Shown: positions 14,803 through 24,748 of the stretch, piece after piece
Position numbering within the stretch: position 1 is the first letter of the stretch
How the letters are laid out: every line of letters begins with the position of its first letter
NCBI GenBank assembly: GCA_964503145.1
Contig: CAZCYV010000005.1
Coordinates: forward strand, 124,001 to 188,000
Reading direction: 5' to 3'
Source of the DNA: RBG-16-57-11 sp964503145
GTDB lineage: Bacteria; Chloroflexota; Anaerolineae; Anaerolineales; UBA4823
DNA length: 64,000 bases
Position numbers and translations under genes: made by a program
The notes under the pieces: generated by a model
Databases searched by the model: none
The model's input: only the letters and a program-made list of their open reading frames with translations
Told to the model about the DNA's origin: nothing

Positions 14803-15969
14803 ATGTGGTATTTTCGCAGCCCCCTGATTGCTTTTGGTGAAGACGCTCTTTCACACCTGGCGCAGAGTATCTGCAGCCGGGTCTTTATTGTCACCGATCC
14901 GGTGATGCGCGAACTGGGCCATCTACAGCGAGTGATCGACCAGTTGCAAAGCTGCGGCGCAGAGTGCGATTATTTTGCCGAGGTCGAGCCTGACCCTGGC
15001 GAAGATGTCGTCCAGCGCTGCGCGGCGCGGATACGCCAGTACGCGCCAGACTGGGTGATTGGGCTGGGCGGCGGCTCCAGCCTGGACGCGGCCAAGGCGG
15101 CGTGGTTGCTCTACGAGCGACCAGACGTTGATCTGGCAGCGGTGACGCCCTTCGAGCATTTTGGCCTGCGCAGCAAAGCCCGGTTTGCCACCATACCCAC
15201 CACCGCTGGCTCGGGCGCAGAAGTGACGGCTGCAGCGGTGATCAAGGATATCCAGGGGGTCAGGAAAATGGAGGTGGCGTCTTTCGAATTAATCCCCGAC
15301 CTGTCGGTGGTCGATCCGCAGTTTTCTTCTCAGATGTCCCCTCGCCTGACCGCCGACACAGGAATCGATGCCTTGACGCATGCAATTGAGGGCTACACCA
15401 GCACTTTTGCCAACGATTTCAGCGATGCCTTGTGCCTGCATGCCGCCCGGCTGATCTTCGAGTATCTGCCCCGCGCTTACCTTCATGGCGCCAATGATCC
15501 AGAGGCGCGCCAAAAAATGGCTAACGCGGCTACCCTGGCGGCGCTGGGGATGGGCAACAGCCATATTGCCCTGGCGCACGCTATGGGCCACAGCGCAGGC
15601 ACGGTTTTCAACCTGCCGCACGGCCGCGTCACCGGCTTGTGCCTTCTATATGCCATCGAATTCACGGCAAACGGCGGCGACGGGCGCTATCTGGAGCTGG
15701 CGCAGGGGCTGGGTTGGACGGCGGAGGATGAGGGCCGGGCTGCGGTAATTTTGGTTCGGTCGCTGCGCGATCTTTATCGCCAGCTTGAGCAGCCCCTGAG
15801 TCTCAAAGAAGCCGGGATTTCGCGTCCAGATTTCGATGCAAATCTTGAAGATTTATGTGATCGGATGGAGATGGACAGCGCACTGGCCACCAGTCGCCGC
15901 TTTCCCTACCGCGAGCAGGCAAAGCGTTTGTTCGAGTGCGCTTATGAAGGCGCGGCGGTAGATTTCTAG
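14803..15969 (+). CDS. Iron-containing alcohol dehydrogenase
   Basis: A 388-residue group III (Fe-dependent) NAD(P)-linked alcohol dehydrogenase. The nucleotide-binding GLGGGSSLDAAKAAWLL lies near residues 87-103 and IPTTAGSGAEVTAAAV near 130. Metal ligands are in TGIDALTHAIEGY (Asp, His) and in the two histidines of ALAHAMGHSAGTVFNLPHG. It converts an alcohol to an aldehyde or the reverse; the substrate cannot be told. Its promoter is its own. The patatin and phosphoesterase genes follow within 50 bases and may be co-transcribed. Confidence 0.92.
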   Translation: MWYFRSPLIAFGEDALSHLAQSICSRVFIVTDPVMRELGHLQRVIDQLQSCGAECDYFAEVEPDPGEDVVQRCAARIRQYAPDWVIGLGGGSSLDAAKAAWLLYERPDVDLAAVTPFEHFGLRSKARFATIPTTAGSGAEVTAAAVIKDIQGVRKMEVASFELIPDLSVVDPQFSSQMSPRLTADTGIDALTHAIEGYTSTFANDFSDALCLHAARLIFEYLPRAYLHGANDPEARQKMANAATLAALGMGNSHIALAHAMGHSAGTVFNLPHGRVTGLCLLYAIEFTANGGDGRYLELAQGLGWTAEDEGRAAVILVRSLRDLYRQLEQPLSLKEAGISRPDFDANLEDLCDRMEMDSALATSRRFPYREQAKRLFECAYEGAAVDF

Positions 15970-16015
15970 TCATGGCTGTTCGAGCCTATGGTGGATTGCA
16001 GCAAAAGAGCCAGGG

Positions 16016-16876
16016 ATGATTTTAGCGGATGAGGCTCGCTTGCGCTTTGCCAGCCCGCATCGAAAACGGGTGGGTCTGGCTTTGGGGGGCGGGGTGGTGC
16101 GCGGACTGGCGCATGTGGGCGTGCTTTCGGTGTTGGAGGAGGCGGGCATCCCGATTGACTACATCTCTGGGACCAGCGCCGGGGCGATCGTGGCTGCCTG
16201 CTTTGGGGCAGGGATGGATTCCCGCCAACTGAAGGAATATGCCTGGAAGTTCAACTGGCGACGGTTGGTGCGCCCGGTGTGGCCCAGCCGCGGTCTGGTC
16301 AGCTTTGCCGGGTTGAGACAACTCTTAACCCAAGGCCTGGGCGATCTGGAAATCCAGGATTTGAAGCTGCCCTGCGCAATCGTTGCCACGGATATAGAAC
16401 GCGGCGAGCCGGTGTACCTGCGTCACGGCCCGTTGGCCCTGGCGGTGCAGGCGAGTTGCTCGGTGCCGGGGTTTGTTGCTCCGGTGCGGTGGCAGGGGCG
16501 CTGGCTGGCAGAGGGAGCAGTAACGGACACGTTGCCTGCTGCAATTTTGCGCCAGATGGGGGCGGATTACGTGATCGGGGTGGATTTGTTTGCCTTCAAG
16601 ATCCGCCGCTGGCTTGGCCCTTTGGGCTATCTGCTTGCTGGATGCGAGATCGCCCTGGAACGCTCCGGTTTGGGTCTGACACAGGCGGATTGCTGCATTG
16701 CCCCGGCGCTGGCCGGGAAAACGTATTTGCGCTTTTCCAGGCGGGAAGAGCTTTACGAACTGGGCAGACAGGCCACATTGGAACGATTGCCTGACATTTT
16801 GCATGACCTTGGGATAGATCAAGAAACACCCGCCGTGGAGCGGACCGTTCAGGCAGAGGCGACGCAAAGCACCTAG
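16016..16876 (+). CDS. Patatin-like phospholipase with altered catalytic dyad
   Basis: A 286-residue protein of the bacterial patatin (RssA-type) family. The oxyanion loop is LALGGGVVRGLAHVGVL, the nucleophile elbow is GTSAG (GxSxG, serine near residue 51). The block that usually carries the catalytic aspartate (DGG or DGA) reads LAEGAVTDTLP, so aspartate is replaced by glutamate near residue 165. Activity may therefore be changed or lost. No signal peptide is present, so it should act in the cytoplasm or at the inner membrane face. It follows the dehydrogenase gene by 46 bases. Confidence 0.85.
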   Translation: MILADEARLRFASPHRKRVGLALGGGVVRGLAHVGVLSVLEEAGIPIDYISGTSAGAIVAACFGAGMDSRQLKEYAWKFNWRRLVRPVWPSRGLVSFAGLRQLLTQGLGDLEIQDLKLPCAIVATDIERGEPVYLRHGPLALAVQASCSVPGFVAPVRWQGRWLAEGAVTDTLPAAILRQMGADYVIGVDLFAFKIRRWLGPLGYLLAGCEIALERSGLGLTQADCCIAPALAGKTYLRFSRREELYELGRQATLERLPDILHDLGIDQETPAVERTVQAEATQST

Positions 16877-16881
16877 GAGCT

Positions 16882-17520
16882 ATGGCCAGAGTGATACGCA
16901 TCCTTTCCCTGAGCGATACAATCGTGTCACTGATTTACAGTCCGTTGATTCGCAGTCGCTATCAGGGCGTGGATGTGATCATTGGGTGCGGCGATCTCCC
17001 TTATTACTATCTCGAATATGTCTTTGGCAGTTTGAGCGCGCCGTTGTACTACGTGCGCGGCAACCACGACAAAGTCGTCGAATATAGCTCCGCGGGACAG
17101 CGCTCCGCGCCGCATGGCGGCGTCGATCTGCACGGACGCACTGCGCGATATCAGGGCTTGCTGATGGCCGGCGTGGAAGGCAGCTTGCGCTATCGCCCTG
17201 GGCCATTTCAGTACACCCAGAACGAGATGTGGTGGCACGTTTTTCGGCTTGTGCCGGGGTTGTTGCGCAACCGGCTGCTCTATGGGCGTTATCTGGATGT
17301 CTTCATCACGCATGCTCCACCGGCGGGGGTCCATGATGCGGATGACCTGCCGCATCGGGGGATTAGCGCGTTCCGCTGGTTGATCAAGGTGTTTCGGCCT
17401 AGATTGCATATCCACGGCCATATTCACATTTATTACCCTGGCCAGGAAACCGAGACGCGCATCGGGGCGACGCGAGTGATCAACACCTACGCCTGGCGAG
17501 ATACGACGATCGAAATTTAG
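16882..17520 (+). CDS. Calcineurin-like metallophosphoesterase
   Basis: A 212-residue phosphoesterase starting five bases after the patatin stop. Metal-site motifs are visible: LSLSDT (the usual D-x-H has isoleucine where the histidine is expected), GCGDLPY, GNHDK, a histidine in ITHAPP, and HIHGHIHIY. The family includes cyclic-nucleotide, nucleotide and lipid-headgroup phosphodiesterases. Co-transcription with the patatin suggests, but does not prove, work on lipid products. Its TAG stop shares four bases with the stop of the convergent gene. Confidence 0.82.
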   Translation: MARVIRILSLSDTIVSLIYSPLIRSRYQGVDVIIGCGDLPYYYLEYVFGSLSAPLYYVRGNHDKVVEYSSAGQRSAPHGGVDLHGRTARYQGLLMAGVEGSLRYRPGPFQYTQNEMWWHVFRLVPGLLRNRLLYGRYLDVFITHAPPAGVHDADDLPHRGISAFRWLIKVFRPRLHIHGHIHIYYPGQETETRIGATRVINTYAWRDTTIEI

Positions 17521-19247
17521 CGGCACACCAGGACCGGCTGGCAACTCTGGCGCAGCACTTCGTCCACCGTACTGCCCAGCACAACTTCCAGGACTGGCGC
17601 CAGGCCGTAGCCGCCCAAGATGACGAAATCGCATTCGTCGCTCTGGCAATTCTTCAGTATCGTCTCTCCAACGGCGCCGGTTTCGACGCGGTATTCGGCG
17701 TTCACGTCATGCTCTTCCAGATAATTGCGCGCCTGCGCCAGCACTTCCGCTGCATTGCGTCCACCATCTTCGACGGTCACGACCGAGAGGGGAATGCCCC
17801 ATTTGCCGGCGAGATAAGCGGCGACGAACAGCGCTTCGCGCGCTTTGGCGCTGCCGTCGAAGGCCAGTAAGGCGCGATTGAGCTGCGAAACGGTCTGCGG
17901 CGTGGCTAACACCGGGCGCGGGCAGCGCTGGATCAGGTCGTGAAAGCCGGAGCTAAGTTTGGCTAACGGTTGCGGCCCGGGTGGGTAGCTCAGATTGACG
18001 ACTACCAGGTCGGTGACTGTGGCCCGCAGGCAGGTCTGGTCGACCACCTCGCCGGCGGCAAGCGTCAGTTGGCCTGGGATGCCCTGTTCGCTGCAGCGGC
18101 CTTCGAAATGCGCCTTGACTGCCAGCGCTGTTTCGCTGGTCAGATCCGCTTCCTGCGCCACAACGTGGAGGCCGTACAGGGTGGCGTTTTCACGCCGGGC
18201 CAGTTCGATGGCCTGTTCCAGAGCGCACCAGCCATCTTCTTTTCCATTGACCGGCACCAGGATGTTTTGGAAGAGCCGGTCAGGCGGACGCGCCGCCAGG
18301 GCCTGCACGCGCCATTTGCCGGGTGGAGGCCCGGCTTCCAGCTTGTCTGGGATGATCAGGTCGCGCAGGCGGCTAAAAAGGCTGTTTTGAGCCTTGCTGT
18401 GTTCCTCTTCGAGGTGATCGATGATGTATTCAGCGCCCACCGGCTGGCCGAATTGCTCTTCTAGCTCGCTGCGATGCTCCGCAATCCATAGATACAAATC
18501 GGTTTCGGTGCGCTCGGGAAAGCTGCGCAAGAGGCCCGATTTGCGGATCATCTGCGCTACGGGTAAATAGACGGTATCATACCAGTGGGTCACCGCCTCC
18601 TCGTAAGGGATTTCACGCTGTTGCTCGATTCCCATGTAATAGCGGTGGACTTCGATGTGTTCCAGCAGTTTGGGGTATTGTCCGGGAATGGTCACTCGCA
18701 AGTCCGCCTCTGGTCGGTACTCGTTGAGCCGGGTGTGCTCCAAAAACTGATTGTATTCGGCGATCAGGATCAGGTCATCCGGCGTGATATCCGGTTCGAC
18801 GGGGGCGCGGGTGTGAACTTCGGTGACATAGGCCTGAATATGCTTCGCTCCCATCTGACGGGCAACTGAAACGCGGTGGTTCCCGTCTTTGACGAAGTAA
18901 GCGTTTCCAATCTGGTACACTTCGATCGGCGGCAGGCCGGCCAGGCCATTGGCCGCGACCATCACCCTCGCCCAGCGCTCTGGATTGATTTCTTTGCGCG
19001 GCAGGAAATCGCGGGTGAAATCGGTGTAGCGCCCCACGCTGCCCACAATGGCATCCAACGGGATGTCTTTCACGCCGCGCTCGACGCCCCCCTGTACTCT
19101 GAGCATTTGGCGGACTTCGTCGAAGGAAAGCAGTTGCGTCGATTCTCCGGTCAGTCGTCCCAGTAATTGCTTGAGCAACGCCTGGTTACGCGCGCGATGA
19201 AAATCGTTGAGAGCTGAGATGTAATTATTCCTATCATGTTCCGTCAT
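17517..19247 (-). CDS. DUF4032/ParB-like domain fused to two universal stress protein domains
   Basis: A protein of about 576 residues. Residues 1 to about 300 resemble the DUF4032/ParB-like fold: FVKDGNHRVSVARQMG near 119-133 is the core, with HRYYMGIEQQREIPYEEAV later. From about 325 a universal stress protein domain begins (LFQNILVPVNGKEDG), lacking a clear ATP loop. A second, from about 470 (RALLAFDGSAKAREAL), ends with FVILGGYGLAPVLEVVLGS, close to the GxxGxxxxxxxGS nucleotide motif. The start is probably ATG 19245-19247, six bases after TACAAT and without a ribosome site; ATG 19262 is the alternative. It is transcribed alone, towards the phosphoesterase gene. Confidence 0.78.
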   Translation of the reverse strand: MTEHDRNNYISALNDFHRARNQALLKQLLGRLTGESTQLLSFDEVRQMLRVQGGVERGVKDIPLDAIVGSVGRYTDFTRDFLPRKEINPERWARVMVAANGLAGLPPIEVYQIGNAYFVKDGNHRVSVARQMGAKHIQAYVTEVHTRAPVEPDITPDDLILIAEYNQFLEHTRLNEYRPEADLRVTIPGQYPKLLEHIEVHRYYMGIEQQREIPYEEAVTHWYDTVYLPVAQMIRKSGLLRSFPERTETDLYLWIAEHRSELEEQFGQPVGAEYIIDHLEEEHSKAQNSLFSRLRDLIIPDKLEAGPPPGKWRVQALAARPPDRLFQNILVPVNGKEDGWCALEQAIELARRENATLYGLHVVAQEADLTSETALAVKAHFEGRCSEQGIPGQLTLAAGEVVDQTCLRATVTDLVVVNLSYPPGPQPLAKLSSGFHDLIQRCPRPVLATPQTVSQLNRALLAFDGSAKAREALFVAAYLAGKWGIPLSVVTVEDGGRNAAEVLAQARNYLEEHDVNAEYRVETGAVGETILKNCQSDECDFVILGGYGLAPVLEVVLGSTVDEVLRQSCQPVLVCR

Positions 19248-19327
19248 GGCTCTATTGTACATGGAAATTGATCCGCGTGATACAATCTAAGCACATCCCA
19301 TCATTTCCGAATAGCCGAGGAAGCCCG

Positions 19328-20335
19328 ATGTCGCTGCCCAAGTTATCCTTCGCCTGTGAATTGGAGCCTGAACCATTGCAGGCTTTGTTGACCGAGGCGG
19401 TCATTGCCAGTCTGATGAGGTTGAAAGCCACGGTTTGTCTGGGCATCCTGGATTTGAGCGCTGAAAGAGCTGCGGCTGTACGCCGTCTGAATCAGGCCGG
19501 GGTGCCTGTGGTGGCCTGGCTGCTCCTGCCAAAGGAACAGGGCTATTGGTTCAACGCCGGGAACGCGCCGCAAGCATTCGACCGTTACGAGCAGTTCCGT
19601 AATTGGAGCGCCGAACAGGGCCTGAAGTGGGCTGGGATTGGGCTGGATATCGAACCGGATATCCGCGATCTGACCGCTCTATGGCAAACCCAAGGGCGGA
19701 TAGTCCCGAAACTGCTGCCGCGCTTATTGCAGGTGCTCAAGATGCGCCGGGCGCGCCGGGCGTATCGGGCATTGGTGGCGCTGATCCACGCCGATGGCTA
19801 TCCAGTGGAAAGCTACCAGTTCCCGCTCATCGAAGACGAACGCCGCGCTGGCTCTACTGTGCTGCAACGCCTGGCAGGAATTGTGGATGTGCCGACAGAT
19901 CGCGAAATCTGGATGCTTTACACCAGCTTTCTGCGGCCTTATGGGGCGGGAGTTCTGGCGAGCTACGGCCCAGAAGCGCAAGCGATTGGACTGGGCGTGA
20001 CCGGGGGCGGGGTGACCGAGCCTGGGATATCAGCGCCCGCTCCGCTCACCTGGGAAGAATTTTCCCGCGACCTGCGGCTGGCCTATCTGTGGTGTGATGA
20101 CTTGTTCATCTTTTCGCTCGAGGGCTGTGTACAGCAAGGTTTCCTGGAACGCCTGCAGACTTTTGTTTGGGATCTGCCGATTTTGACGCCAGAGTCTGCA
20201 AAGGCGCGCGTCGACGCCTGGCGCAGCACACTGCAATCAGGGCTGTGGCTGGCCCAACGATTGCCCTTCATCCTGGCGGGGTTGGGCGCAGGGATGCTCG
20301 CCTGGAAGGTGCGGCAGCGCTGTCGCCGCAGGTAG
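19328..20335 (+). CDS. Hypothetical protein with possible TIM-barrel motif and C-terminal anchor
   Basis: A 335-residue protein of unrecognised family. The start at ATG 19328 (MSLPKLSFACELEPEP) is chosen because GAGGAAG lies upstream. Alternating strands and helices are visible: VCLGILDLSAERAAAVRRL, PVVAWLLLP, then WAGIGLDIEPDIRDL near residue 105, which resembles the acidic beta-4 motif of barrel-type glycosidases. A hydrophobic helix near residues 310-328 (LPFILAGLGAGMLAW) followed by KVRQRCRRR looks like a C-terminal anchor. It is divergent from the DUF4032/USP gene. A hydrolase function is only a guess. Confidence 0.6.
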   Translation: MSLPKLSFACELEPEPLQALLTEAVIASLMRLKATVCLGILDLSAERAAAVRRLNQAGVPVVAWLLLPKEQGYWFNAGNAPQAFDRYEQFRNWSAEQGLKWAGIGLDIEPDIRDLTALWQTQGRIVPKLLPRLLQVLKMRRARRAYRALVALIHADGYPVESYQFPLIEDERRAGSTVLQRLAGIVDVPTDREIWMLYTSFLRPYGAGVLASYGPEAQAIGLGVTGGGVTEPGISAPAPLTWEEFSRDLRLAYLWCDDLFIFSLEGCVQQGFLERLQTFVWDLPILTPESAKARVDAWRSTLQSGLWLAQRLPFILAGLGAGMLAWKVRQRCRRR

Positions 20336-20490
20336 CCTTCCATTCGGCTTCTCCCCGCGAAACATTTATCCTTTCTTGACGTATAATAAGTGCAGCGCTC
20401 GAAGTATTGCTGCGCAATTGCTTTGGGTTATCGCCAGGAGTGTGCATCCGGCTGAAGACCCTGGAAGTTTGTCCATTAGGAGATACGAGC

Positions 20491-21279
20491 ATGCGATCTG
20501 CAAGCCTGTTTTGGGGGGCTGTCCTGGTGATTCTGGGCGGCCTGTTTCTTTTGAGCAATCTGGGGGTCATCGGTGTGGATGTGTGGGGCGTCATCTGGCC
20601 GACGGTCTTGATTTTGCTTGGAATTTGGATGCTCTGGGGGCGGCTGTTTCGTCGCCAGGCAACTCTGGAGCACGTCAACTTGCCTCTGGAAGGCGCCAGC
20701 CAGGCTCGAGTGCGCTTGAGCCATGGCGCCGGTCGGTTGCTGGTTTCGGCCGGGGCGGGCGAAAACGATCTGTTCGACGGCGATTTTGGCGGCGGGCTGG
20801 ATCTGCGCACGCGCCGCCAGGGGGACCAGTTGGAAGCAGAGCTGCGCTCTGAGGCGGGCGCCTGGCCGTTCTGGGGGTGGGGGTGGCGCGGCTTCGAGTG
20901 GAACGTGCGCTTCAATCGTCGCATTCCGATGACGCTGAAGCTGGAGACGGGGGCGAGCGAGTCGATCCTTGATTTGAGCGAGTTGCTAGTGACGGAATTG
21001 AACCTGCAATCTGGCGCCAGCTCGACTGAGTTGACGCTGCCGGCAGGCGCGGTGTACACTCGAGTGAAGATCTCAGGGGGCGCAGCATCCTTCAAGGTGC
21101 GCGTACCGTCTGGCGTAGCCGCGCGCATCCAATATAGCGGCGGCATCGCAAGCCTGGACGTGGATGAACTGCGTTTTCCCCGCAGCGGCGATGCCTTTCA
21201 GTCCCCCGATTTCGCTACGGCGAAAAACAAAGTCGAGTTGAACATTGAGGTTGGCGCTGCCTCGGTCGAGGTCAGATGA
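20491..21279 (+). CDS. LiaF-like membrane protein with toast-rack domain
   Basis: A 262-residue protein. Two N-terminal hydrophobic segments (about residues 5-25 and 30-47: LFWGAVLVILGGLFLLSNLG and IWPTVLILLGIWMLW) match the LiaI/LiaF-type membrane region. The rest is beta-rich with repeating short strands (LKLETGASESILDLSELL, LNLQSGASSTELTLPAG, VKISGGAASFKVRVPSG), typical of the toast-rack/DUF4097-like domain. Such proteins sense or modulate envelope stress in Firmicutes. ATTAGGAGA precedes ATG 20491. A -10-like TATAAT is at 20382-20387 with a leader of about 100 bases. Confidence 0.75.
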   Translation: MRSASLFWGAVLVILGGLFLLSNLGVIGVDVWGVIWPTVLILLGIWMLWGRLFRRQATLEHVNLPLEGASQARVRLSHGAGRLLVSAGAGENDLFDGDFGGGLDLRTRRQGDQLEAELRSEAGAWPFWGWGWRGFEWNVRFNRRIPMTLKLETGASESILDLSELLVTELNLQSGASSTELTLPAGAVYTRVKISGGAASFKVRVPSGVAARIQYSGGIASLDVDELRFPRSGDAFQSPDFATAKNKVELNIEVGAASVEVR

Positions 21280-21341
21280 AACTTTGCTCGAGGGACAATT
21301 GGAGCGCCTGGCAGGCATAAGACCGAGAGAGAACATGAGCG

Positions 21342-22893
<1,552 letters not shown>

Positions 22894-22907
<14 letters not shown>

Positions 22908-23529
22908 GTCGCGTGTGCTTTGGGGCAGCCTGCTGATCCTGGGCGGGGTGCTATTTCTGTTGCAAAACCTGGGCATCCTGCCGCTGGGGGATGTGTTTTG
23001 GGTGATTGTGGTTGGCCTGGGAGGGTTGTTTTTTCTGTCCTTCTTTTTGCAAAGTCGCGGCAACTGGTGGGCGCTCATCCCGGCGTTTACTTTGCTGAGC
23101 ATTACTGCGCTGATTCTCTTCAACCAGTTTGCGCCGGGGGTCAGTGGAAACTGGGGTGGGAGCATCATTTTGGGGGGAATTGGGCTGAGCTTTTGGGCGA
23201 TTTACCTGGTCGAGCGGGCCAATTGGTGGGCGCTGATCCCGGGCGGGGTGTTGCTCACCCTTTCAGCGACCGTTGGATTGGAGCAATTGTTTCCAGGCCT
23301 GGAGACCGCCGGGGTTTTCTTTTTGGGGATGGGTTTGACGTTTGCGCTGGTGGCTGCGTTGCCAAACCCCCAGGGCGAGATGCGTTGGGCGTGGATTCCG
23401 GCGGGCATTCTGCTGCTGATGGGGGTCCTTTTCATGGCGGCCGCAGGGGATCTGCTGAAGTACCTGTGGCCGGCCGGGCTGATCCTGGCGGGGCTATTCC
23501 TGCTCTACCGCTCACTGCGCAGCCGGTAA
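22894..23529 (+). CDS. LiaI/LiaF-like polytopic membrane protein
   Basis: A 211-residue protein with about seven hydrophobic helices and short basic loops. It begins MKWLESRVLWGSLLILGGV. The pattern (G-x-L-x-I-L-G-G-x-L-F-L-L-Q-N-L-G) repeats that of the N-terminal segments of the two LiaF-like neighbours. No soluble domain is present. TCTGGAGGGCAGC gives a ribosome site inside the end of pncB. I infer it is a membrane partner of the toast-rack proteins on either side. Confidence 0.65.
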
Positions 23530-23548
23530 AAGATGAAGGGAGATCACT

Positions 23549-24613
23549 ATGAGTAAGGCAAATTGGGAACGCCGCGGCCGCTACCCACGCAGCCTCTTCT
23601 GGCCACTGACGCTGATCATCATTGGCCTGGTCTTCTTGAGCTATAACCTCGGATTGCTCAACGATGACGCCTGGAGCACCCTGGTTAACCTGTGGCCTTT
23701 GCTGTTGGTGCTGATCGGTCTGGATAGCATTCTGGATCGCAGCGGAATCGTTGGGCCATCGCTGATGATCGGTCTGGGCGTGGTTTTCTTGCTGAACAAC
23801 TTCGGCTATCTGATACTCGATGTGTGGCAGGTGGTGCTCAGCTTATGGCCGGTTTTGCTGATTGCCGTCGGCTTCGATCTCCTGATCGGGCGGCGATCCT
23901 GGCTGCTTTCTTTGGTCGGTGTGATCGTTGTGCTGGCGATTTTGATCGGTGCAATCAGCCTGATGGGCGGTACGATTTTCGCCGTGGCGGGCCAAGAAGT
24001 GAACTTTCCCCTGGAGGGCGTGGAGCGCGCCCAGATCGAGTTCGATATCCCGGTAGGGACGATGACGCTGGAGGCCACCGCCCAAGAGGGCGTTTTACTG
24101 GAGGGACAGGCCCCAGAAGGCGGCGGCATGAAACTCAAGCAGCAATTCCAGGTTCGGGGAGGCGAAGCTACCGTCCAGCTAGGAACCACGGGGGGATTCG
24201 TGGCCGTGCCCGGCATCACCAGCCCGTATCGCTGGGACTTCCGGGTGACTTCAGACGCGCCCCTGGACCTCAGAGTCGGCCAGGGGGCCGGAGCGCTGGA
24301 ACTGGACCTGATGCAAGCAAGCCTGACCGCTTTGGAGGTCAACATCGGTGTGGGGCAGGTCAGCCTCATTCTGCCGTCTGGCCAGTCCTTTTCAGGGCGA
24401 ATTTCGGGCGGCATTGGGCAGTTGGTGATCTATGTTCCGGCGGATGTAGGGGTGCACATCCGTGCCGACACCGCCCTGGCAGCGTTCAGCGCGCCAGATG
24501 GCTACGTTCGGTCGGAAGATGTTTATACGTCGCCCAATTATTCTACTGCTGAGTATCGGATCGATCTAGAGTTGGATTTGGCGATTGGGAATGTGACCGT
24601 CAAAGCCCAGTGA
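23549..24613 (+). CDS. LiaF-like membrane protein with toast-rack domain (second copy)
   Basis: A 354-residue protein. The first 160 residues hold about six hydrophobic helices arranged as repeated LiaI-type pairs (LFWPLTLIIIGLVFLSYNLG and LWPLLLVLIGLDSIL; then LMIGLGVVFLLNNFG and LWPVLLIAVGFDLLI). The remaining 190 residues are beta-rich, ending in YSTAEYRIDLELDLAIGNV, the same type of domain as in the gene at 20491. AAGGGAGATCACT precedes the ATG. The product should sit in the membrane with its sensor domain either outside or at the surface. Confidence 0.75.
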   Translation: MSKANWERRGRYPRSLFWPLTLIIIGLVFLSYNLGLLNDDAWSTLVNLWPLLLVLIGLDSILDRSGIVGPSLMIGLGVVFLLNNFGYLILDVWQVVLSLWPVLLIAVGFDLLIGRRSWLLSLVGVIVVLAILIGAISLMGGTIFAVAGQEVNFPLEGVERAQIEFDIPVGTMTLEATAQEGVLLEGQAPEGGGMKLKQQFQVRGGEATVQLGTTGGFVAVPGITSPYRWDFRVTSDAPLDLRVGQGAGALELDLMQASLTALEVNIGVGQVSLILPSGQSFSGRISGGIGQLVIYVPADVGVHIRADTALAAFSAPDGYVRSEDVYTSPNYSTAEYRIDLELDLAIGNVTVKAQ

Positions 24614-24644
24614 TAGTCCTGGCGTACCTGAAGGATGCTTAAGA

Positions 24645-24677
24645 ACTGTAGCCGGGATCGCCGATCCCGGCTACAGT
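24645..24677. repeat. Perfect palindrome between convergent genes (bidirectional terminator or REP-like element)
   Basis: ACTGTAGCCGGGATCG (24645-24660) is exactly inverted at 24662-24677 around one base. It lies between the stops of the LiaF-like gene and the sugar-binding protein gene. No long T run follows on either strand. The core AGCCGGG...CCCGGCT is shared with the hairpin at 4679-4701. Confidence 0.7.
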
Positions 24678-24748
24678 ATATTGCTTATGAAAGACGATCA
24701 GGGTAATAGACAAGGATCTATCACCTTGACCATCAATCTGCTGACGGC

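Noticed and set aside
20268..21146. 292-codon minus-strand frame opposite the LiaF-like gene
   Set aside because: Its composition is low-complexity Arg/Pro/Ser and the plus-strand frame has clear domain structure.
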